Shown here one piece after another: positions 11,073 to 20,643 of a DNA stretch of 64,000 nucleotides; within the stretch, counting starts at the first letter, position 1; each line of letters opens with the position of its first letter. The notes beneath the pieces are model-generated. The model saw nothing but the letters and a program-made list of their open reading frames with translations, was not told the origin of the DNA and made no database searches. The DNA is from an uncultured Sphingomonadaceae bacterium. GTDB taxonomy: Bacteria; Pseudomonadota; Alphaproteobacteria; Sphingomonadales; Sphingomonadaceae. The stretch lies in contig CANLQG010000005.1 of NCBI GenBank assembly GCA_947493195.1, positions 124,001 through 188,000 on the forward strand. Direction: 5' to 3'. Both the position numbers and the translations under genes were made by a program.

Positions 11073-11237
11073 GCTTCGTCCTTAACACACTGCAAAAGCC
11101 TTGGGACCACCGCAAATGGTTAAAACCCACCGGGCAGCGCATCCATCGTGCGTTTTATCGGGGAGGGGGGCGAGCTATCTTGGCATCGTGCGATGCGCGG
11201 CCTAGCTATGCGCCATGCCTGACAGCAAGGTTCACCG

Positions 11238-12389
11238 ATGCGCGCAGCGCTGATTGCCATTCCGCATGCAGGCGAAGGCATCATGCCGGCCATTGCAGGC
11301 AAGTCAATCGCGCATCGGCAATTGCTGTTCGCGCGCGAAGCTGGGTGCGAAAGCGTCATCGCGTTCGGCAGCGGCGCTTCACGCGACGGGATAGACCTGC
11401 GCCACGCGGCAGAGCGCATGGGCATGAAATTCAGTGTGATCTCCACCGCGCATGCCTTGCCCGGCATCATCCGCGAAGATGACAGCCTGCTGGTACTGAC
11501 GCCCGGTCTCCTGCCCGAATCGCGCGCCGCCCTGGATCTCCTGCGGGCGGAAGGCGATCGGATACTGGTCCTGTCTTCCGGACCGGGTGCGAGGGCCGGT
11601 TTCGAGCGGATCGATCTCGATCGCGCATGGGCCGGGGCCATGACGGTTCCGGGAAACCTGCTGGGCAGCCTTGCAGGCCTGCCCGAAGACATAGCGCCGC
11701 ACGGTGCGCTGCTGCGGATCGCGCTTCAGCAACGCCTGCCTGAAGCTCGCTTGCCCGATTCGTCGCTGGATGACGGGCGATGGATACAGGTCTCTTCCCT
11801 CGAGGTTGCCGAAAGCCGAACCACCGAGTGGTTGCAAAACCAGCTTGGCGACGATGGGGCGGGGGCGCCGTCTCGCTGGCTCGCACGGAAATTCATTACG
11901 GGCGCAGGCCGCAAGCTGGCACAAATGCGCCACGCGCGGTCTGGCGCACTGGCTCTGGCACTCGGCCTGATGGGGGCGGGCATAGCAGTGGGGATCTACG
12001 AGCGTCCCGCTATTGGATTTTTGCTGGCGGCCGTGAGTGTCCCGGTGCTGGAACTGTTCCTCGCGATTTCGAGGCTGGGCGTGGCGCCCTTCGGTAAGTT
12101 GCGACGGTGGCCGTGGGTATGTTTTGCCGTCGATGTCACCCTGTTTGTGCTCGGCGTGCTGGCGATCGACAGTTTGCCTTACCGGGCGATCTTTCCGCCA
12201 GCGGTGCTCGCCTTCGGGCTTCTCCTGCTCGACAGGAGCGTTTTGCACCGATGGCTGTCACCCCTGCGAGACCGGATGGTGATCGGCATATTCTTGGCAG
12301 CCGTGGCCGCAATCGCGAGGCCGGAACTTGCCATCATGCTGGCGGGACTGCTGGTGCTGGCCGCAAATATCATTTCGCCTCGCAGATAA
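11238..12389 (+). CDS. degenerate nucleotidyltransferase-like / membrane domain fusion protein
   Basis: 383 aa. Residues 1-190 look like a sugar/inositol-phosphate nucleotidyltransferase fold: a hydrophobic first strand, then GKSIAHRQL and EAGCESVIAFGSG. The signature GxGTRL loop is replaced by PHAGEGIMP. Residues 211-383 begin PSRWLARKF, like the start of the CDP-alcohol phosphatidyltransferase half of bifunctional inositol-phosphate cytidylyltransferase/DIPP synthases, and hold about five transmembrane helices. The DGxDGxxAR metal motif expected there is missing (SVPVLELFLAISR stands in its place). Probably a catalytically inactive relative, or a repurposed one. A Shine-Dalgarno AAGG precedes the ATG. 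It heads a three-gene + strand group. Confidence 0.75.
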   Translation: MRAALIAIPHAGEGIMPAIAGKSIAHRQLLFAREAGCESVIAFGSGASRDGIDLRHAAERMGMKFSVISTAHALPGIIREDDSLLVLTPGLLPESRAALDLLRAEGDRILVLSSGPGARAGFERIDLDRAWAGAMTVPGNLLGSLAGLPEDIAPHGALLRIALQQRLPEARLPDSSLDDGRWIQVSSLEVAESRTTEWLQNQLGDDGAGAPSRWLARKFITGAGRKLAQMRHARSGALALALGLMGAGIAVGIYERPAIGFLLAAVSVPVLELFLAISRLGVAPFGKLRRWPWVCFAVDVTLFVLGVLAIDSLPYRAIFPPAVLAFGLLLLDRSVLHRWLSPLRDRMVIGIFLAAVAAIARPELAIMLAGLLVLAANIISPRR

Positions 12390-12412
12390 CGCGGGTTTAA
12401 CCAAGCTGAGCT

Positions 12413-13384
12413 ATGGCGGAATCCATGAACGATACAGCAACTGCCGGACCGTCCGCCGAGTCCGTCGAGGACATGCTGCGCGGTGAACTGGCGCAGGGTG
12501 ATGTCATCCTGTCCACCGCCCGCCCGATCCTGCGCCATCTGCTGGCGAATGACGACCACGCGCTGTTCAGCGACGAGGTGATTGCCAAGATTCGCGGAAT
12601 GATGGTCCACCTCGCCCGGCAGATGCTGTTCGAGCTGGCGGCGGAGCTGGCCCACCCCGACCGGGGCGAATTCGCCGATGGCAGGCAGGACGAGTTGGCT
12701 ACGCTCCTGTTGGAGGATACCGCCTTCCTCGGCCACGCCCATGCCCTGACGATCGAGGCGCAACTGGCCGAACGACTGCACGGACGCAGCGGCATCGACC
12801 CTGTTCTCTCTCCGCTGATGCAGGAGCTGGCAGCTTCTTCGGATCAGGCGCTGGCCGCTGCTGCCATGCACGTCCTCGCCGCACAGGCGCGCTTCATGCA
12901 AAAGCAGCGCCGCATGGAATTGCCGCTGGAGGAATTGCCGGCAGAATTGTTCCACACGGCCACCAAGCTGCTCAAGACATCGCAGGACGACCATGCCGAG
13001 GCAGCCAAAGTGGTGTGCAACCGGCTGCGCAAGAATTTCGATGAAAGTGAGCGCCGGATCGGCCAGATGACGCGCCTGGTGATGGCCATGAACAAAAATG
13101 CCCGGCGCGCACTCAGCGTCGATCATGCTGGGCTCTCATTGTTCTCTACCGCCTTGTCGATGGCGTGCGAGCAGGAGCGCGATATCGTCGTTCTGTCGCT
13201 GGGCGAGAATCAGTGTGCGCGGCTCGCCATATCGCTGCGGGCTGCGGGATTGAACCAGAGCGCGGTGGAGGAGCAGTTCCTCTATCTTCATCCCGAGATA
13301 ACGCTGCCCAAGGGTTTTGACGCCCTGCGCGCAGACCGTGCGGCTGAGTTGCTGGGTGCGGCAGCGCCGGGAACGGCGCACTGA
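12413..13384 (+). CDS. hypothetical helical protein (possibly DUF2336-like)
   Basis: 323 aa, soluble, and almost entirely alpha-helical by composition, with no signal peptide, membrane helix or recognisable catalytic motif. Repeated helix pairs rich in Leu, Ala and His (for example VILSTARPILRHLLAND and FHTATKLLKTSQDD) suggest a HEAT-like or DUF2336-like scaffold. I cannot confirm the family. It lies 23 bases after the nucleotidyltransferase-like gene and four bases before the histidine-kinase-like gene, so the three are very likely one operon and may be functional partners. Confidence 0.75.
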   Translation: MAESMNDTATAGPSAESVEDMLRGELAQGDVILSTARPILRHLLANDDHALFSDEVIAKIRGMMVHLARQMLFELAAELAHPDRGEFADGRQDELATLLLEDTAFLGHAHALTIEAQLAERLHGRSGIDPVLSPLMQELAASSDQALAAAAMHVLAAQARFMQKQRRMELPLEELPAELFHTATKLLKTSQDDHAEAAKVVCNRLRKNFDESERRIGQMTRLVMAMNKNARRALSVDHAGLSLFSTALSMACEQERDIVVLSLGENQCARLAISLRAAGLNQSAVEEQFLYLHPEITLPKGFDALRADRAAELLGAAAPGTAH

Positions 13385-13388
13385 GGCC

Positions 13389-14768
13389 GTGGCCTCTCCC
13401 TCGCCCATAATCGCGCGCGGACGTACGGACGCGCAGGATCGTCTAGTCGAGGCGGAGGAGCCGCTTGCGGGATTTCACCTGCGGGCAGGCGGCGAATTCC
13501 CGGGAGCGTTGGTAACACCGGCGCTGATCGAACTCGTGCGCAAGGCGCGCGTTTACGGCCTGCGACTGGCCCGTGTCATCCGCGCCCAGGACGAAAGCGA
13601 GCAGGTGACTGCCTGGGTAGAGGTGAAGCCGGAAGGCGAGGGTGCGTCTATCGCCATCGCCGACTGGCAGGCAGAGCCCTTGCGTCCCCTCTCCCAAACT
13701 GAGGGCACAAGCGAAAAGCTTGCTCTTGTCCGGCATGTCGCGGGCCTCGGCGCAAGGCTGGGTCCGTCACAGGAACTGCTCAGCGTCGATAGCGATGCGG
13801 ACGACCTGTCCGACCTGGCTGCGCAAATGCGCGAGGGTATCGGAGAGACCTGGACCAAGTTCATCTCCCCGAGCGGTGGAACGCATCACAAACCGTTGCA
13901 CTGGCGCTTGCTGGACGGCGCGTCGGTCGACATTCCCGGTTCCGAACGGCGGTGGATCGTCCACCTTGTGCCCCTCGGCAAGCCGCAGCCGGGTAGCGCG
14001 GGGTTCGAACTCTACCTGGCGCCTCAACGGGCGGAGCCGGAGAAGCCGACAAAGCCGGAGCGCGATCCGGAACGCACCAGCGGCATCGGGCGGGATATTG
14101 CCCCTGTCCTGCGGCAACCGGTCAGCCGGATCATCGCCAATGCCGAAACGATCCGCACGCAGCTCGCCGGGCCGCTGGCCGAGGAATACAGCAACTATGC
14201 GGCAGATATTGCCTCGGCAGGGGAACACCTGCTCGCCCTGATCGACGATCTCACCACGCTGGAACTGGTCGAGGACGAACAGTTCGAGACCGCGCCGGAC
14301 ACAATCGATCTGGCCGACGTGGCGCAGCGCGCGGTGGGCATTCTGGGCGTGCGCGCGGCGGAACGCGGGATTACGCTCGATGCGCCGAAGTCAGCCGACA
14401 GCGTGCCCGCGATCGGCGAATTTCGCCGGGTTCTCCAAGTGCTGCTCAACCTTGTGGGAAATGCCATTCGCCATTCGCCCGAGGGCGGCGAAATCTGGAT
14501 TCGTACCGAACAGCAGGGCGAACGGGCACGCATTACCGTGGCCGACCAAGGCGAGGGACTGGACGAAAACGAGCAGGCAAAGGTCTTCGCCAAGTTCGAG
14601 CGGCTGGGTCGTAGCGGCGATGGCGGTTCGGGCCTCGGCCTTTATATCTCTCGCCGTCTGGCAGAGGCCATGGACGGTTCGCTAACGGTGGAATCCGCGA
14701 AGGGGCAAGGCGCCCGATTTATCCTGGAGCTTCCCAGCTTCAAGGAGCGCCGCAAGGAACCGCGCTGA
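13389..14768 (+). CDS. sensor histidine kinase-like protein lacking the phospho-acceptor His
   Basis: 459 aa from the GTG at 13389, chosen because it follows the upstream stop by four bases; a longer reading overlaps the previous gene. The N-terminal ~215 residues are soluble with no clear domain. A HisKA-like helical pair spans about 230-290. The HATPase_c domain is intact: N box VLLNLVGNAIRHS, G1 box ADQGEGLD, F box FAKFERLGR, and G2 box GSGLGLYIS. The usual H box (SHELRTPL) reads APVLRQPV, so Pro239 sits where the phosphorylated His should be. ATP binding is likely kept while autophosphorylation at this site is not. No membrane helix is seen. Confidence 0.85.
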   Translation: MASPSPIIARGRTDAQDRLVEAEEPLAGFHLRAGGEFPGALVTPALIELVRKARVYGLRLARVIRAQDESEQVTAWVEVKPEGEGASIAIADWQAEPLRPLSQTEGTSEKLALVRHVAGLGARLGPSQELLSVDSDADDLSDLAAQMREGIGETWTKFISPSGGTHHKPLHWRLLDGASVDIPGSERRWIVHLVPLGKPQPGSAGFELYLAPQRAEPEKPTKPERDPERTSGIGRDIAPVLRQPVSRIIANAETIRTQLAGPLAEEYSNYAADIASAGEHLLALIDDLTTLELVEDEQFETAPDTIDLADVAQRAVGILGVRAAERGITLDAPKSADSVPAIGEFRRVLQVLLNLVGNAIRHSPEGGEIWIRTEQQGERARITVADQGEGLDENEQAKVFAKFERLGRSGDGGSGLGLYISRRLAEAMDGSLTVESAKGQGARFILELPSFKERRKEPR

Positions 14769-14786
14769 CAGGTCCCGCAAACGAAA

Positions 14787-14810
14787 ATGCCCGGCCTTTC
14801 GACCGGGCAT
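14787..14810 (-). terminator. intrinsic terminator after gltA
   Basis: A perfect 8-bp inverted repeat (ATGCCCGG/CCGGGCAT) with an 8-base loop. It is followed on the minus strand by TTTT, 25 bases beyond the gltA stop. It lies between the convergent kinase-like gene and gltA and may also act on the + transcript, though the T-run favours gltA. Confidence 0.75.
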
Positions 14811-14834
14811 CCCGTAAATACTTTGTGGTGGCGT

Positions 14835-16121
14835 TTAGCGCTCGCCGATCGGAACGTAGTCGCGCTGCGTCGGCCCGGTGTAGAGCTGGCGCGGGCGACC
14901 GATGACCTGGCCGGGATCGGAGATCATCTCGTTCCACTGCGCGACCCAGCCGACTGTGCGAGCGAGAGCGAACAGGGCGGTGAACATGGTCGTCGGGAAG
15001 CCGATGGCCGACAGGATAACACCCGAGTAGAAATCGACGTTGGGGAACAGCTTCTTCTCGATGAAGTAGTCGTCGTTCAGCGCCATCTCCTCCAGCTGCA
15101 GGGCCGTTTCGAAGACAGGATCGGTAACCTTCAGCGCATCGAACACCTCGCGCACGGTCTTCTGCATCACCGTCGCGCGCGGATCGTAGTTCTTGTACAC
15201 GCGGTGGCCAAAACCCATCAGGCGGAACGGATCGTTCTTGTCCTTTGCCCGCTCCAGGTAATGCGGAATGCGATCGGGCGTGCCGATTTCGCGCAGCATG
15301 TTCAGGGCAGCTTCGTTCGCGCCGCCGTGTGCCGGGCCCCACAGGCAGGCGATACCGGCGGACATGCAGGCAAACGGGTTGGCACCCGACGAACCGGCAA
15401 GGCGCACGGTGGAAGTCGAAGCGTTCTGTTCGTGGTCTGCATGCAGGATGAAGATGCGATCCATGGCCTTTTCGACCGCCGGGACCACTTCGTATTCCTC
15501 CGCCGGAACGCCGAAGGTCATGCGCAGGAAATTGCCTGTGTAGCTGAGCGAGTTCTGCGGCTGCATGAAGGGCTGCCCCACCGCATACTTGTAGGCCCAG
15601 GCCGCAATCGTCGGCATCTTCGCGATCAGCCGATGGCTGGAAATCTTGCGATGTTCCGGATCGGAGATGTCTGTGCTGTCATGATAGAACGCCGACAGCG
15701 CACCCACCACGCCGCACATGATTGCCATGGGGTGCGCATCGCGGCGGAAACCCTGGTAGAACTGCCGCATCTGATCATGCAGCATCGTGTGATAGGTGAT
15801 CGTATTGGTGAAGTCGGCGTATTCATCCTGGCTGGGCAGTTCGCCGTTCAGCAGCAAATAGGCCACTTCCATGAAACTGGACTGTTCGGCCAGTTGGCCG
15901 ATCGGATAGCCACGGTGCAGCAGAACGCCTTCATCACCGTCGATGAAAGTCAGCGCGCTCTCGCAAGATGCCGTGGACTTGTAGCCGGGATCGAATGTGA
16001 ACCGACCGGTCTTGGCGTAGAGCTTGCGGATATCGATCACATCCGGCCCGCAGCTGCCTTCCAGGGTAGGGAAATCGAAGTTCTCGCCCGCTACCGTCAA
16101 ATCCGCCTGCTTGTCAGCCAA
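14835..16121 (-). CDS. gltA: citrate synthase
   Basis: Condenses oxaloacetate and acetyl-CoA to citrate, the entry step of the TCA cycle. The 428 aa protein is a type II hexameric-class enzyme with an N-terminal beta domain. The catalytic motifs include [12 protein letters not shown] (His), [13 protein letters not shown], and the C-terminal Asp region. The start codon is TTG at 16121, supported by a strong Shine-Dalgarno AAGGAGA about six bases upstream; no in-frame ATG is nearby. It follows gltX by 46 bases on the same strand and ends in a clear intrinsic terminator. Confidence 0.97.
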   Translation of the reverse strand: MADKQADLTVAGENFDFPTLEGSCGPDVIDIRKLYAKTGRFTFDPGYKSTASCESALTFIDGDEGVLLHRGYPIGQLAEQSSFMEVAYLLLNGELPSQDEYADFTNTITYHTMLHDQMRQFYQGFRRDAHPMAIMCGVVGALSAFYHDSTDISDPEHRKISSHRLIAKMPTIAAWAYKYAVGQPFMQPQNSLSYTGNFLRMTFGVPAEEYEVVPAVEKAMDRIFILHADHEQNASTSTVRLAGSSGANPFACMSAGIACLWGPAHGGANEAALNMLREIGTPDRIPHYLERAKDKNDPFRLMGFGHRVYKNYDPRATVMQKTVREVFDALKVTDPVFETALQLEEMALNDDYFIEKKLFPNVDFYSGVILSAIGFPTTMFTALFALARTVGWVAQWNEMISDPGQVIGRPRQLYTGPTQRDYVPIGER

Positions 16122-16167
16122 AGCTGTTCTCCTTCATATGTTTGCTATCGACAGGTGAGAGAAAGTC

Positions 16168-17598
16168 TCAGCCGTCGGCTTGATCGTCGATCCGTGCAAG
16201 GCTCTCTTCTTTGCCGAGGAGAACGAGCACGTCGAAAATTCCGGGCGATGTTGTTTGCCCCGTAAGTGCAGCGCGGAGTGGCTGCGCCAGTTTACCGAGC
16301 CCCAGTTCAAGCTCTTCCGCGTAGGCCTTCAAATTGGCCTCCAGCGCCTCGATTGTCCAGTCCGTTTCGCCGCGCAACCGATCCGCGATGGCACGAAGCC
16401 GGGCACGCGCCTCGTCATCCAGTAACCCTGCGGCTTTCTCGGTCAGTTCCAGCGGACGGTGCTCGAACAGGAAGGACGCACCGTCTGCCAGTTCGTTGAG
16501 GTCGCGGGCGCGGGTCTTCAGTTCGGGCATGGCGCGGGTCAGCAGTTCCACGTCGGCATCGGGGCCGATCAGGGGCGCGACCAGCTTGGCAAGCCGCGCA
16601 TCGTCTGCCTGCCGAATGTAATTGCCGTTCATGCTCAGCAGCTTCTTCATGTCGAAGCGGCTCGGACCCTTGCCCACGGCATCGATATCGAACAGCGAGA
16701 TGGCTTCCTGGCGGGTGAATTCTTCCTGGTCGCCGTGGCCCCAGCCGAGGCGGAGGAGGTAGTTGAACAGGGTTTCGGGCAGGATACCCATGTCGCGATA
16801 GTCGCGCACGCCAAGGGCGCCGTGGCGCTTTGAAAGCTTGGCTCCGTCGTTACCGTGGATCAGCGGAACATGGGCATATGTCGGCTCTTCCCAGCCATCC
16901 TCGATACCCTGCATCGCGCGGATCACCTGGATCTGCCTGAAGGCATTGTTCAGATGGTCGTCCCCGCGGATGATGTGGGTGCAGCCCATGTCCATATCGT
17001 CCACCACCACGGCCAGCATGTAAGTGGGCGTGCCGTCGGCGCGCAGTAGGATGAAATCGTCGATCTCGCGATTGTCGACCTTCACGCGGCCCTGCACGGC
17101 ATCCTCGATCACCGTCTCGCCGCCCTCGGGGGTCTTGATCCGGATGGTGAAGGGCGCGCCTGCGGGGGCTTCCGAGGGGTCGCGGTCGCGCCAGCGCCCG
17201 TCATAACGCAGCGGCTGCTTCGCGGCCCTCTGCTGTTCGCGCATTTCCGCGAGTTCCTCGGGCGAGGCAAAACACTTGTAAGCGTGCCCGGCCTCCAGCA
17301 ATTTCAGCGCCACTTCGGCGTGCCTTTCGGCGCGCTCGCTCTGGTAGACAACGTCGCCGTCAAATTCGAGGCCCAGCCAGTCCAGCCCTTCGATGATGAC
17401 ATCGATCGCTTCCTGGGTGGAGCGCTTCTTGTCCGTATCTTCGATCCGCAGCAGGGCGGTGCCGCCATGGTGGCGCGCATAGAGCCAGGAGAACAGCCCG
17501 GTGCGGGCATTGCCGATATGCAGGAAGCCGGTTGGACTGGGTGCGAAGCGCGTCACTACCGGACGCTGCTGCGAACCATTGCCAATCGAACTTGCCAT
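16168..17598 (-). CDS. gltX: glutamate--tRNA ligase
   Basis: Class I aminoacyl-tRNA synthetase charging tRNA-Glu. The 476 aa protein has the HIGH-type motif in [16 protein letters not shown] near the N terminus and the KMSKS equivalent KLSKRHG near residue 245, in the normal order. The anticodon-binding region fills the C terminus. Length and motifs match bacterial GluRS; discriminating versus non-discriminating type cannot be told by eye. Only 28 bases separate its start from the divergent comEC start, so its promoter must lie partly within the comEC coding region. Confidence 0.97.
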   Translation of the reverse strand: MASSIGNGSQQRPVVTRFAPSPTGFLHIGNARTGLFSWLYARHHGGTALLRIEDTDKKRSTQEAIDVIIEGLDWLGLEFDGDVVYQSERAERHAEVALKLLEAGHAYKCFASPEELAEMREQQRAAKQPLRYDGRWRDRDPSEAPAGAPFTIRIKTPEGGETVIEDAVQGRVKVDNREIDDFILLRADGTPTYMLAVVVDDMDMGCTHIIRGDDHLNNAFRQIQVIRAMQGIEDGWEEPTYAHVPLIHGNDGAKLSKRHGALGVRDYRDMGILPETLFNYLLRLGWGHGDQEEFTRQEAISLFDIDAVGKGPSRFDMKKLLSMNGNYIRQADDARLAKLVAPLIGPDADVELLTRAMPELKTRARDLNELADGASFLFEHRPLELTEKAAGLLDDEARARLRAIADRLRGETDWTIEALEANLKAYAEELELGLGKLAQPLRAALTGQTTSPGIFDVLVLLGKEESLARIDDQADG

Positions 17599-17626
17599 AA
17601 CCGCTTGTTTCCTGTCCTATATTTTC

Positions 17627-19816
17627 ATGGCCACCGATTATCAGCCCCTGGTACCGCTGGGCGAGGACGCTGGCGATGGTGCGACGCAGCACACGCCTTG
17701 GCGAAAGCTGCGGGATTTGTCCAGAGTAGCTGATCGCGCAGAACAATTCCTGGCAAATTCCGGCTTTGACAGGGGGCCGTGGATGGCCGTGGCCCTGGCT
17801 GCCGGGATAGGCGCGTGGTTCACCCTGCCGGGCCCTGCGACCTGGGTGCTCATGATTGCGGGCGGACTGGTCCTGGCGCTCGGCGCGGTCGCCGCTTGGA
17901 AGGCGCGCGATGACCGTGTTCACCTGGTGCACGCGCTGGTCGCCTGCGGCCTCCTGCTGGCATTCGGCACCGGCTTGGCGTGGGCGCGGTCCGACCTGGT
18001 GGGGGCCGAAGCCCTGGAAAGGCCAGTGTACGACACGTTTCACGGCCGCGTGCTGGAGCGGATCGAGCAACCCGCGCAGGATCGCATAAGGGTAGTCATG
18101 GCCACGCGGCATCCGGACAGTGCAGAGCCGATCAAGATACGCGTGAACGTGCCACTGGACGTTGCCACTCCCGCTATCGCCGAGGGCGCCATGATCGAGG
18201 TGCAGGCTCGTCTGATGCCGCCCGCACCGCCCATGCTGCCTGGTGGATATGACTTCGCGCGAACCGCTTGGTTCGAAGGGCTGGCCGCCACGGGCAGCGT
18301 GCAGGGGAACATTCGTGTACTGGAGCCGGGCGCGCCCGATGGCGACTTCATCGCGGGATTGCAAAGGCGCCTGTCGGGCCATGTTCGCCAAAACCTGGAT
18401 GGCTCTGCGGGGAGCATCGCGGCCGCCTTCGCCAGCGGCGACCGGGGCGCGATCAGCGAGGCCGACGAGGACGCGATGCGCGATGCGGGTCTTACGCACC
18501 TGCTCTCCATCAGTGGTTTGCATGTCAGCGCCGTTATCGCGGGCACCTATTTGCTGGCAATAAGGCTGCTGGCGCTCTGGCCCGCGCTGGTGTTGCGGGT
18601 GCGTCTGCCCGTAGCTGCGGCGGGCATCGCTGCGCTGGCGGGTATCGGCTATACCCTGCTGACGGGAGCGCAGGTGCCGACCGTGCGCAGTTGCATAGCC
18701 GCGCTGCTGGTGCTGGGAGCCCTTGCGATGGGGCGAGAGCCCCTTTCGCTGCGCATGGTCGCGGTCGCTGCCGTGGCCGTCCTGCTGCTGTGGCCCGAAA
18801 GCCTGGTGGGCCCCAGCTTCCAGATGAGCTTTTCGGCCGTGATTGCCATTGTCGCGTTGCATAACGCTGCACCTGTGAAGCGCTTCCTGGCGCCGCGGGA
18901 AGAGGGGCGCGCCGGATTGCTGGGCCGCCAGACGCTGATGTTGCTGGCAACTGGCATGGTCATCGAGATCGCGCTGATGCCGATCGTGCTTTTTCATTTT
19001 CACCGAGCGGGCGTTTACGGCGCTTTTGCCAATGTGATCGCCATCCCGCTGGTGACATTCATTTCCATGCCGCTGATTGCCCTTGCATTGGCTCTGGACC
19101 TCGTAGGCCTTGGCGCGCCGGCCTGGTGGCTGGCCGGTCTTTCGCTGGACCTGCTGGTGGGCATAGCCCATTTCACCGCCAGCCAGCCCGGCGCGGTCAA
19201 GCTGATACCGCAGATCACCGGCCTGACCTTTGCGCTCTATGTGATAGGTGGCCTGTGGCTCGCCCTGTGGCGGGGGAGGGCACGATTGTGGGGATTTGCG
19301 CCCGCCGCTCTTGCTACGGCCATGCTTTTGACCACTCCCATACCCGATGTGCTGATCTCCAGCGATGGTCGCCATGTCGGGATCACCGGAGAGGATGACC
19401 GGTTGCTGGTCCTGCGTGACACGCGCAGCGATTACACGCGCGACAACCTGCTGGAACTCGCGGGCGTAGAAGGAGAGCCTGTTGCCATGGCGGATTGGCC
19501 CGGCGCGGATTGCAGCGCCGACTTCTGCGTCGTGACACTGGATCGCGGCGGGCGCGAATGGCACGTGTTGATGAGCCGGAGCCGGAACATCGTGGGCGAG
19601 CGCGCCCTGGCAGCTGCCTGCGAGCGGGCTGATATCGTGGTTTCCGAGCGCTGGTTGCCGCAGAGCTGCAAGCCGAAATGGCTCAAGGCCGATGCGCGCA
19701 TGTTGTCACAGTCGGGCGGGCTTGCTCTGGTGCTCGGCCAAGAGCCCGAAATTCGCTCGGTTGCTGACACACAGGGCGACCATGGCTGGTGGCGCGGGCG
19801 AGAGGATATTCGTTAG
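17627..19816 (+). CDS. comEC: ComEC/Rec2 family DNA-uptake channel protein
   Basis: Polytopic inner-membrane protein of the family that forms the DNA translocation channel in natural transformation. 729 aa from the ATG at 17627. An N-terminal DUF4131-like soluble domain is followed by the Competence domain, whose hallmark GLTHLLSISGLHVSAV starts near residue 287, and ten or so membrane helices. The C-terminal ~160 residues occupy the place of the metallo-beta-lactamase domain, but I find no HxHxDH motif, so that domain appears degenerate. No other competence genes are in the window. Confidence 0.9.
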   Translation: MATDYQPLVPLGEDAGDGATQHTPWRKLRDLSRVADRAEQFLANSGFDRGPWMAVALAAGIGAWFTLPGPATWVLMIAGGLVLALGAVAAWKARDDRVHLVHALVACGLLLAFGTGLAWARSDLVGAEALERPVYDTFHGRVLERIEQPAQDRIRVVMATRHPDSAEPIKIRVNVPLDVATPAIAEGAMIEVQARLMPPAPPMLPGGYDFARTAWFEGLAATGSVQGNIRVLEPGAPDGDFIAGLQRRLSGHVRQNLDGSAGSIAAAFASGDRGAISEADEDAMRDAGLTHLLSISGLHVSAVIAGTYLLAIRLLALWPALVLRVRLPVAAAGIAALAGIGYTLLTGAQVPTVRSCIAALLVLGALAMGREPLSLRMVAVAAVAVLLLWPESLVGPSFQMSFSAVIAIVALHNAAPVKRFLAPREEGRAGLLGRQTLMLLATGMVIEIALMPIVLFHFHRAGVYGAFANVIAIPLVTFISMPLIALALALDLVGLGAPAWWLAGLSLDLLVGIAHFTASQPGAVKLIPQITGLTFALYVIGGLWLALWRGRARLWGFAPAALATAMLLTTPIPDVLISSDGRHVGITGEDDRLLVLRDTRSDYTRDNLLELAGVEGEPVAMADWPGADCSADFCVVTLDRGGREWHVLMSRSRNIVGERALAAACERADIVVSERWLPQSCKPKWLKADARMLSQSGGLALVLGQEPEIRSVADTQGDHGWWRGREDIR

Positions 19817-19845
19817 CCACGAAAGTGCTGCGAAGCTGACGCAAA

Positions 19846-19875
19846 GAGGCGGCACCCAGCCTCGGGCACCGCCTC
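19846..19875 (-). terminator. possible terminator after lexA
   Basis: GAGGCGG (19846-19852) pairs with CCGCCTC (19869-19875), with extra GC pairing in the loop. It lies between the convergent comEC and lexA stops. On the minus strand it is followed only by TTTGCG, so termination strength is uncertain. Confidence 0.45.
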
Positions 19876-19902
19876 CTGCAATTTCGGTCGGTAGTGCCAG
19901 CC

Positions 19903-20574
19903 CTAGTGGTAGCGGCGCAGGAGCCCTGCAAGCTTGCCCTGCACCTTTACCTGCCGGTCTTCGTAGACCTGCGGATCATAGGAAGCATTGGCCGGGTCCA
20001 GACGGATCTTGCCGCCATCGTGGAACAGGTACTTCAGGGTCGCTTCCTCGTCATTGACGAGAGCCACCACGATATCCCCGTCACGTGCGGTGTCTGCCTT
20101 TTTCACGAGGGCATAGTCGCCATCGAAGATGCCGGCCTCGATCATGGAATCGCCCGAAACTTCCAGCGCATAGTGTTCTCCAGCGCCCAGCAGAGCAGCG
20201 GGCACGGGAAGCGTCTGACTGTCTTCCAGTGCTTCTATCGGCACGCCCGCAGCAATCCTGCCATGCAGCGGGATTTCGATCACGTCGTTGGCCGGTTCGG
20301 GCTGCCGAGCAGGCGGAGTGGTAACCTTCGCCACGACCTCGGACGCCGTGCTTCCCAGGTTTTCCGGCATCTTGACCACTTCGAGCGCGCGGGCACGGTT
20401 GGGCAGGCGGCGGATGAAGCCACGCTCTTCCAGAGCAGAAATCAGGCGGTGAACACCTGACTTGCTCTTGAGATCGAGCGCTTCCTTCATTTCCTCGAAG
20501 CTGGGCGAAATGCCGCTTTCTTCAAGTCGACGGTGAATGAACAGCAGCAATTCGTGTTGCTTGGCAGTCAACAT
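19903..20574 (-). CDS. lexA: LexA SOS-response repressor
   Basis: Represses DNA-damage genes and self-cleaves when RecA is activated. 223 aa from [10 protein letters not shown], the conserved LexA start; the longer reading adds MMRGLP, which is not typical. The winged-helix N-terminal domain (1-70) is followed by the S24 peptidase-like domain. The Ala-Gly cleavage site lies in [12 protein letters not shown], the catalytic Ser in SGDSMIEAG, and the Lys in [14 protein letters not shown]7-GAAC operator 31 bases upstream shows autoregulation. It lies downstream of moeA but has its own promoter region. Confidence 0.97.
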   Translation of the reverse strand: MLTAKQHELLLFIHRRLEESGISPSFEEMKEALDLKSKSGVHRLISALEERGFIRRLPNRARALEVVKMPENLGSTASEVVAKVTTPPARQPEPANDVIEIPLHGRIAAGVPIEALEDSQTLPVPAALLGAGEHYALEVSGDSMIEAGIFDGDYALVKKADTARDGDIVVALVNDEEATLKYLFHDGGKIRLDPANASYDPQVYEDRQVKVQGKLAGLLRRYH

Positions 20575-20604
20575 GGGCAAGCCCCTCATCAATGTTCCAC
20601 TTTG

Positions 20605-20619
20605 GAACGAATAAGGAAC
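20605..20619. promoter_or_regulatory. LexA box (SOS operator) upstream of lexA
   Basis: GAAC GAATAAG GAAC, an exact match to the alphaproteobacterial LexA operator (GTTC-N7-GTTC on the other strand). An extra GTTC at 20594-20597, also seven bases from the first GAAC, creates an overlapping inverted arrangement. The position between the moeA stop and the lexA start fits lexA autorepression. Confidence 0.88.
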
Positions 20620-20643
20620 AATTAAGAAACAGATTCGCCCAAG

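Noticed and set aside
14787..16265. A 492-codon open frame antisense to gltA
   Set aside because: Covers the gltA terminator and gene; composition typical of shadow frames.
17360..19564. A 734-codon open frame antisense to comEC and gltX
   Set aside because: Low-complexity Gln/His/Arg-rich translation, fully inside well-supported genes.
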